The notes under the pieces were generated by a model, which made no database searches, was not told where the DNA came from, and was given only the letters and a program-made list of their open reading frames with translations. The translations under genes and the position numbers were made by a program. From the NCBI GenBank assembly GCA_013202535.1, contig JABMRP010000412.1:1-9696 (forward strand): a stretch of DNA of 9,696 nucleotides, read 5' to 3'. The number at the start of each line of letters is the position of its first letter. Positions within the stretch are counted from its first letter, which is position 1. Below are positions 5,369 through 9,696 of this stretch, piece by piece. Source of the DNA: Planctomycetota bacterium. GTDB taxonomy: Bacteria > Planctomycetota > Planctomycetia > Pirellulales > Thermoguttaceae.

Positions 5369-7057
5369 ATGGCCCGTCGGCTCGGCGATATCCTGATTGA
5401 ACGGGGGGCCATTACCGATGCCCAACTGCAAAGCGCCCTGGCCAGCCAGGGTTCGAAGGGGGGTATGCTGGGTGTCATCCTGGTGCGGCGGGGATTGATT
5501 ACGGCCGAGCAACTCGGCGCGGCACTGGAAGAGCAATTCGAGGTCCCCTTTCGGCGTCTGGTGCCCGAAGCCGTCAACTCCCAGGTAACGCGGCTTTTGC
5601 CGGAAGATCTTGCCCGATCGAGCCGATCGGTACCGATCGCGGCCGAAAAGGGAATCCTGACGTTGGCCATGGTTGCTCCGGACGACATCAAGACAATCTA
5701 CGAGACCGAACTGATCACCGGCTATCGCGTCGAGCCGGTGGTCGCCCTGGAAGGTGACGTCCTGGCGTCGCTGGAGCGTGGTTTCGACGAGCGGGTCGTC
5801 GCGCGGCAGACCATTGTCGACATGAAGCTGGCCGACCTGGAGGCTTCCGAACAGGCAAAGCAGACCGGTGCCGACCCGGTGAATATCGAGGACGACGATG
5901 CTCCGGTGGTTCGGCTGGTGCGGGCGATCCTGGTGGGCGCGATCAACGCCGGCGCCAGCGACATCCACCTGGAACCGCAGATTCCGGCCATGCGAGTGCG
6001 TTATCGCGTGGACGGCGACCTGCAGCAGGTGATGACCATCCCCGACCATATCGAGGAAGCGGTCGTCGCGCGGATCAAGGTCATGGCCGACATGGATACG
6101 ACCGAGAACCGACGGCCGCAGGACGGGCACGTGTCGCTCAACGAGGCCGACACTAAGGCCAACCTGCGCGTCAGCACGATTCCCACGGTGGGCGGTGAGA
6201 AAGTGGTGATGCGAGTCCTCGACGAAGGCAATCGGCTGCTGACGCTGGATCAACTGGGCCTTCAACCGGCCGATGGCCGGTTGCTGCAAACACTCATCGA
6301 CAAGCCACACGGTATGTTCGTGGTTACCGGGCCGACCGGTTCCGGGAAGACCACCACGATGTACGCCGTGCTCACCATGCTGAACCGAGAGGATCGGAAC
6401 ATTGTAACGATCGAGGAACCGGTGGAATACCGCCTGCCGGGTATCAATCAGGTCGCTTCGGATAACGAGTTCGGGATGGGCTTTGCCAACGCCTTGAAAT
6501 TCATCATGAGGCAGGATCCGAACGTGATCATGGTGGGTGAGATCCGCGACGACGAGACGGCCGGGCTGGCCGTGCAGGCCGCGCTGACCGGACACCTGTT
6601 GATAAGCACCCTGCACACCAACGACGCCGTGGGGGCCGTGGCCCGGTTGAACGACCTGGGAATCGATCCCTTCAAGCTCGGCGGGGCCCTGCTGGGGTCG
6701 ATCGCGCAACGCCTGCTTCGCGCCATCTGCCCCGAGTGCAAAGAGCCGGTCGAGCCCAACGCGAAACTCTTGCGGGCCCTGGCCGGAGATCAACCCGTGC
6801 CTGCCGATACGACGTTCTTCCACGGCCGCGGATGCAAGAAGTGTCTGGGAACCGGATATTCCGGGCGGTTCGCGATCTTCGAAATCATGCTCGTTTCGCC
6901 CGTGTTGGCCGAAGCCGTCGAAGGAAACGCGCCCTCCTCGAAGCTCCGCGAAATCGCTTTGGCCGAAGGGATGGTTGGGCTGTCGACGGCCGGACTGAAT
7001 CAAGCCATCGCCGGGCGGACCACGATCGAGGAAGTGTTCTACAAGGTTTCCAGCTAA
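5369..7057 (+). CDS. gspE: Type IV pilus/type II secretion assembly ATPase (GspE/PilB/MshE family)
   Basis: A 562-residue cytoplasmic hexameric motor ATPase of normal length that powers pilin or pseudopilin polymerisation. The N terminus (4-56) holds two MshEN-type motifs: RLGDILIERG...Q27, a five-residue spacer GSKGG, then MLGVILVRRG...Q56. This 24-5-24 layout is the cyclic di-GMP-binding element described for MshE, though the first Arg of the second motif is Met33. The T2SSE_N region runs to about 150. The C-terminal ATPase domain has Walker A GPTGSGKT 321-328, the Asp box IVTIEEPVEY, Walker B VIMVGEIRD 386-394 and the His box STLHTND with H416. A zinc-binding tetracysteine is formed by C454xxC457 and C489xxC492. 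AAAGG eight bases upstream supports the start. The gene sits between the pseudo-receiver and the GspF-type platform gene. Family and activity are firm; the choice between secretion and pilus assembly is open, and cyclic di-GMP control is a strong inference. Confidence 0.98.
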   Translation: MARRLGDILIERGAITDAQLQSALASQGSKGGMLGVILVRRGLITAEQLGAALEEQFEVPFRRLVPEAVNSQVTRLLPEDLARSSRSVPIAAEKGILTLAMVAPDDIKTIYETELITGYRVEPVVALEGDVLASLERGFDERVVARQTIVDMKLADLEASEQAKQTGADPVNIEDDDAPVVRLVRAILVGAINAGASDIHLEPQIPAMRVRYRVDGDLQQVMTIPDHIEEAVVARIKVMADMDTTENRRPQDGHVSLNEADTKANLRVSTIPTVGGEKVVMRVLDEGNRLLTLDQLGLQPADGRLLQTLIDKPHGMFVVTGPTGSGKTTTMYAVLTMLNREDRNIVTIEEPVEYRLPGINQVASDNEFGMGFANALKFIMRQDPNVIMVGEIRDDETAGLAVQAALTGHLLISTLHTNDAVGAVARLNDLGIDPFKLGGALLGSIAQRLLRAICPECKEPVEPNAKLLRALAGDQPVPADTTFFHGRGCKKCLGTGYSGRFAIFEIMLVSPVLAEAVEGNAPSSKLREIALAEGMVGLSTAGLNQAIAGRTTIEEVFYKVSS

Positions 7058-7093
7058 GGGCCGTGAGCCGGCCGCCACGGGAGAATCGAAGAT

Positions 7094-8257
7094 ATGCCAG
7101 TGATCCACCGGGAACTCGCCTTGCCCGCCATGAAGCAACCAACCGGAGCGACAACGGCCGCTGTCTTCGGGCCGAAAGTCGGTCGCTTCGGGCTAAGCCG
7201 GTCCGCGGAGCCGAAACTCAAGCGGCGCGAACTGGCCTTTATCCTCCGCAACCTGGCCACGCTGGTCAGCAACGGTCTGTCACTGGCCAAATCGCTCGAC
7301 ACGCTTGCCCGGGAACGCTCGCTGCGCAAGCATACCGAGATGCTTGGCATTCTGCGTCGCAAGGTCGAAACGGGGGAGGTGTTCAGCAAGGCATTGGCCG
7401 AGTTTCCTCGCACGTTCAACAAGGTGATGGTCAATCAGATCCGTGCCGGCGAGAAGGCGGGGACCCTTGCGGAAGCGCTGGAGCGCGTCGCCAGGCAAGT
7501 GGAAAACGCCAACAAGCTGCGTTCGAAGGTGATCCGGAAACTCAGCTATCCGGCATTCCTCGTCGGCGCCGCATCGTTGGCGGTAAGCTTCATGCTCGTG
7601 TTCGTGATCCCCGTTTTCGAGGAGACGTATGCGGCAGCACACATTCCCCTGCCGCTGGTCACCCGCGTGCTGATGGCAACCGGTCAGTACGCGGTCGCCT
7701 ACGGTTGGATGGTCCCGCTAGTCGTTGTGTCGGGTGTGATCGGGTTGAAGCGTGCCCGCATGAAACGCCCGTTTGCCCTCTGGATGGACCGCGAGTTGCT
7801 CCGCGTCCCGTTGCTGGGAGAATGGCTGCGAAATCTGGCCGTGCTGCAATTCATCGACGTTTTTGGAAACCTCATCGACTCGGGGCTAAAAGTCGTCGAT
7901 GCCCTGGGCTTTTCCAGCGGTTCGGTCGGAAATCGGGCGGTCCGTGAGGGGGTGCAGGCCCTGCAGGCAGCCGTGATCCGAGGTGAACGGTTCGGTCGTG
8001 AACTGACTCAAATGGGCGACCTGTTTCCGCCCGTCGTCGGACAGTTGATCGCCGTGGGTGAAAAAACCGGCAACCTTTCCAAGGCGACGTCGTACATCCG
8101 TGGCCACCTGGAGCAGGAAATCGAACGGCAGACGAACGCAATGGTTGGCACCATCGAACCGGTTCTGACCATCAGTCTGGCCGCCGTGATCGCTACCATC
8201 CTGCTCGCCATCTATCTGCCGATGTTCGACATGATCGGTGCCGCGAGCCAGGGTTGA
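7094..8257 (+). CDS. gspF: Inner-membrane platform protein GspF/PilC
   Basis: A 387-residue polytopic membrane protein on which the ATPase acts to push pilin subunits into the growing fibre. Two T2SSF domains are visible: about 45-170 (FILRNLATLVSNGLSLAKSL, then GEKAG 119-123) and about 248-375 (LQFIDVFGNLIDSGLKVVDAL, then FPP 311-313 and GEKTG 322-326). Three membrane segments are predicted at about 153-175, 199-219 and 357-380, as usual for the family. The first 40 residues are a poorly conserved cytoplasmic extension. The start at 7094 has GGGAG ten bases upstream; an internal ATG (residue 13) is possible but has no better site. It follows the ATPase gene by 36 bases and precedes the first pilin gene by 21, so all are probably co-transcribed. 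Confidence 0.97.
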   Translation: MPVIHRELALPAMKQPTGATTAAVFGPKVGRFGLSRSAEPKLKRRELAFILRNLATLVSNGLSLAKSLDTLARERSLRKHTEMLGILRRKVETGEVFSKALAEFPRTFNKVMVNQIRAGEKAGTLAEALERVARQVENANKLRSKVIRKLSYPAFLVGAASLAVSFMLVFVIPVFEETYAAAHIPLPLVTRVLMATGQYAVAYGWMVPLVVVSGVIGLKRARMKRPFALWMDRELLRVPLLGEWLRNLAVLQFIDVFGNLIDSGLKVVDALGFSSGSVGNRAVREGVQALQAAVIRGERFGRELTQMGDLFPPVVGQLIAVGEKTGNLSKATSYIRGHLEQEIERQTNAMVGTIEPVLTISLAAVIATILLAIYLPMFDMIGAASQG

Positions 8258-8278
8258 CGGTTTGGCAGGAGATATCGC

Positions 8279-8641
8279 ATGATCGTTGCAAATAGGAATC
8301 GTTCACCCGGTAAGTGCCCGCCCCGGGGGTTTACGCTGCTGGAAATCGCCATGGTCGCCGTGATCTTGGGGATCATCGCGTGGGTGGTAATTCCGCGACT
8401 ATCGGGAAACTCATTTGACTCGAAGAGCAGCGCGTGCTACGTAAATAAGAGGGATATTGAGGTTCAAACGGAACTTTGGTACCGCAACAAGGGGTCTTGG
8501 CCCGCCCAGGACCTCAGCGACATTGGCGCCGACCCAGCGTATTTTCCCGATGGCCCGGGGCAGTGTCCCGTGGACGGAACCGGATATGTGCTGGACGGTG
8601 CCACTCACCGGGTAACCGGCCACGAACACGTCTCCCCGTAG
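8279..8641 (+). CDS. Type IV pilin-like protein 1 (ComGC/GspG-like)
   Basis: A 120-residue prepilin. The class III leader (residues 1-17) ends in PPRG17, with cleavage before FTLLE, so Glu22 is the conserved +5 residue; the hydrophobic N-terminal helix runs to about 39. Mature length is about 103 residues. The globular part contains C53 and C96, with a layout like ComGC/PulG-type pilins: C-x-x-N-K-x-x-I about 25 residues after the helix start, then PAYFPDG, CPVDGTGY, and a terminal RVTGHEH where ComGC-like proteins have V-x-C-x-x-H. The two cysteines could form a stabilising disulfide. AGGAG seven bases upstream fixes the start. It is a close paralogue of the next gene and could be a major or a minor subunit. 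It is the only pilin of the window with the standard Gly at -1. Confidence 0.93.
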   Translation: MIVANRNRSPGKCPPRGFTLLEIAMVAVILGIIAWVVIPRLSGNSFDSKSSACYVNKRDIEVQTELWYRNKGSWPAQDLSDIGADPAYFPDGPGQCPVDGTGYVLDGATHRVTGHEHVSP

Positions 8642-8687
8642 CGGCTGTCGGCGGCAGGAGGGGTGAAACCGGCAAGAGCGATAGCCG
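8642..8687 (+). other. Interrupted inverted repeat directly after pilin 1
   Basis: CGGCT (8642-8646) pairs with AGCCG (8683-8687), and GTCGG (8647-8651) pairs with CCGGC (8669-8673, one G-U), giving a ten-pair stem with a nine-base bulge that begins at the base after the stop codon. No U-tract follows. Such a structure between pilin genes could stabilise the upstream mRNA or reduce read-through, giving unequal pilin levels; this is inference. Confidence 0.35.
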
Positions 8688-8720
8688 AGCGTCAAACAAA
8701 CCAACGGTCAACACACAGGT

Positions 8721-8731
8721 AGGAAGAGGGG
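8721..8731 (+). promoter_or_regulatory. Strong purine-rich ribosome binding site of pilin 2, ambiguous start
   Basis: AGGAAGAGGGG lies just before three consecutive ATG codons (8735, 8738, 8741). Spacing from GAGGGG to 8735 is only three bases and to 8741 is nine, so the third ATG may be the main start; the leading AGGA suits 8735. The mature protein is the same in every case. Confidence 0.55.
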
Positions 8732-8734
8732 TAG

Positions 8735-9067
8735 ATGATGATGAAGAAGTCCCGACGTAGTGCGTTTTCGTTGCTGGAGTTGCTCGCCGTGGTGGTGATC
8801 TTGGGTATCATTGCCATGGTTGTGATTCCCCGCATCAATTTCTCGGCCGCAACGGCGAAAGAGAATTCCTGCTTTCAAAACAAGGCGGAACTCAACTCCG
8901 CCGTGGAGCGATACTACTTCGACAACGGCTCCTTGCCCGCGCTGGGCGACTTGAACGATCCGGCCTACTTCCCGGACGGCCTCCCGAATTGCCCGGAAAC
9001 CGGCGCCGCCTATACGCTCGACGGCGTAACGGGCCGGGTCACCGGACACACGGCCGGTTCACACTAG
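8735..9067 (+). CDS. Type IV pilin-like protein 2 (ComGC/GspG-like), paralogue of pilin 1
   Basis: A 110-residue prepilin. The short leader MMMKKSRRSA is followed by FSLLELLAVVVILGIIAMVV, so Ala10 takes the -1 position instead of Gly, while Glu at +5 is kept. Mature length is about 100 residues. It shares with pilin 1 the cysteine pair (C46, C86), the N-K pair after the first Cys, DPAYFPDG (75-82), CP-x-x-G-x-x-Y and LDG-x-T-x-RVTGH (95-105), so the two genes come from a tandem duplication and have since diverged (for example W at 67 in pilin 1 against Y60-Y61 here). The strong ribosome site and small size fit a major subunit, but which pilin is major cannot be read from the sequence. It could be shorter by one or two residues at the N terminus. 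Confidence 0.93.
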   Translation: MMMKKSRRSAFSLLELLAVVVILGIIAMVVIPRINFSAATAKENSCFQNKAELNSAVERYYFDNGSLPALGDLNDPAYFPDGLPNCPETGAAYTLDGVTGRVTGHTAGSH

Positions 9068-9080
9068 GTGGTTACCGGTT

Positions 9081-9632
9081 ATGTTGGCATACCATGCCAA
9101 GCCGCCCGCCGGGGTTCTCGCGACTCGCTTGGAAGAGACACTGTTTCTCCGCGGGGCGACGAGAGCCCGTCCCCGTTGGACGCGGCGAGCAGTGACCCTG
9201 CTGGAGCTGGTCGCCGTGGTCGCGATCTTGGGAATCTTCGCGGTCGTGGCCGTCTCCCGGATTGGCCCCGGTACGCTGCATAACTTCGGCGCCAGGGCGG
9301 ATGCCCGGCGATTGGCCGTCGATCTGTTGCAGGCCCGACGCCGCAGCATCGCGACGGGTGAGAACCATTACTTGGCTTTCACCGTTGTCGGTGGAAAAGC
9401 GACGAGTTACACGCTCTATCGACGCGACGCCGGAGGAGACGTCGCGGTGGACAGCCCGCACGAGTTTCCGGCCAATGTGGTGGTTGCCACCTCCCATACC
9501 GACGCGGAGTTTACGTTCGAAGGCGCGGCCCTGGCGGCGTACCAGCTAACGCTGACCGGAGCGGAGCAGACTTGGCGGGTGGACGTCGTTCCCGTCACCG
9601 GGACCGTCGACGTGGCTCAGACCGCTCCTTGA
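9081..9632 (+). CDS. GspH/FimT-like minor pseudopilin
   Basis: A 183-residue prepilin with an unusually long leader of 37 residues ending RPRWTRRA37, followed by VTLLELVAVVAILGIFAVVA; Glu42 is the +5 residue. Both -1 Ala and +1 Val depart from the Gly|Phe consensus. After the helix comes ADARRLAVDLLQARRRSIATGENH (73-96 region), the amphipathic R-x-L-A-x-D-L-x-x-A-R-x-x-A/S-I pattern typical of GspH/FimT. A beta-rich C-terminal domain follows (about 97-178), ending in a segment like TWRVDVVPVTGTV. AGGTGG at 9066-9071, overlapping the previous stop, is nine bases from the ATG, which supports this start and thus the long leader. Minor pseudopilins of this type help start fibre assembly at the tip. 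The gene follows pilin 2 by 13 bases and is probably co-transcribed with it. Confidence 0.9.
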   Translation: MLAYHAKPPAGVLATRLEETLFLRGATRARPRWTRRAVTLLELVAVVAILGIFAVVAVSRIGPGTLHNFGARADARRLAVDLLQARRRSIATGENHYLAFTVVGGKATSYTLYRRDAGGDVAVDSPHEFPANVVVATSHTDAEFTFEGAALAAYQLTLTGAEQTWRVDVVPVTGTVDVAQTAP

Positions 9633-9696
9633 CGCTCTTGACCGGCGATCGACACCCGACCCGACCATTGAATTGGCTCTAAGTCAACTAACCCGC
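9633..9696 (+). other. Non-coding end of the window
   Basis: The last 64 bases have no convincing start with a ribosome site, no hairpin with a U-tract and no tRNA-like fold. The cluster probably continues beyond the window, with further minor pseudopilins expected. Confidence 0.4.

Noticed and set aside
5087..7138. A 683-codon open frame on the minus strand opposite the ATPase gene
   Set aside because: It is the antisense shadow of a strongly conserved gene with third-position GC bias. The translation is rich in His, Gly, Gln and Arg with no domain, and it runs into both neighbouring genes.
6736..7947. A 403-codon + strand open frame overlapping the end of gspE and most of gspF
   Set aside because: It is out of frame with two clearly conserved genes, has a low-complexity Arg/Gly-rich translation, and shows no ribosome site or family motif.
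8263..8278. Possible sigma-54 promoter (TGGCA...GC) before pilin 1
   Set aside because: The GG-to-GC spacing is one base too long, the TTGC half is missing, and the segment is explained by the Shine-Dalgarno site.

Overview
The window is about 9.7 kb of moderately GC-rich bacterial DNA. All ten supported genes are on the + strand. Gene content suggests a planctomycete (phylum-level guess, moderate confidence): signal-peptide LamG proteins, a small 'FVVVW'-type secreted protein, Ala at the -1 position of prepilin cleavage sites, and a GspE-GspF-pseudopilin operon behind a lone receiver protein. No rRNA, tRNA, transposon or CRISPR array was seen.

Layout. (1) 1-214: non-coding leader; its first 12 bases look like the end of a terminator of an upstream gene. 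(2) 215-2353: membrane hybrid histidine kinase (CHASE8-like sensor, HAMP, HisKA, HATPase, receiver). A 77-codon secreted-protein gene (2357-2590) follows four bases after its stop codon. (3) 2652-4211: secreted protein with two tandem LamG (concanavalin A-like) domains, then 4258-4671: a PilX/MshP-like minor pilin. (4) 4672-4912: non-coding gap with five consecutive inverted repeats, a candidate structured leader RNA. (5) 4913-9632: probable operon of a degenerate single-domain receiver, a GspE/PilB/MshE-type motor ATPase, a GspF/PilC-type platform protein, two paralogous ComGC/GspG-like pilins and a GspH/FimT-like minor pilin. The window ends 64 bases after the last gene, probably inside the cluster, because a secretin and a prepilin peptidase are not present.

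Interpretation. The genes describe a type IV pilus/type II secretion-like machine with a regulatory layer. The ATPase has the tandem motif that binds cyclic di-GMP in MshE. The receiver next to it lacks the phosphorylatable Asp and the conserved Lys, so it is probably a phosphorylation-independent protein-protein module. The hybrid kinase's own receiver keeps its Asp but also lacks the Lys. The LamG + MshP-like pair resembles the MshP/MshQ end of MSHA pilus loci, which supports an adhesive or surface-sensing pilus over a classical secreton. The least described parts are the degenerate receiver, the hairpin-rich 4681-4832 segment and the LamG/minor-pilin pairing. No completely new enzyme system is visible.
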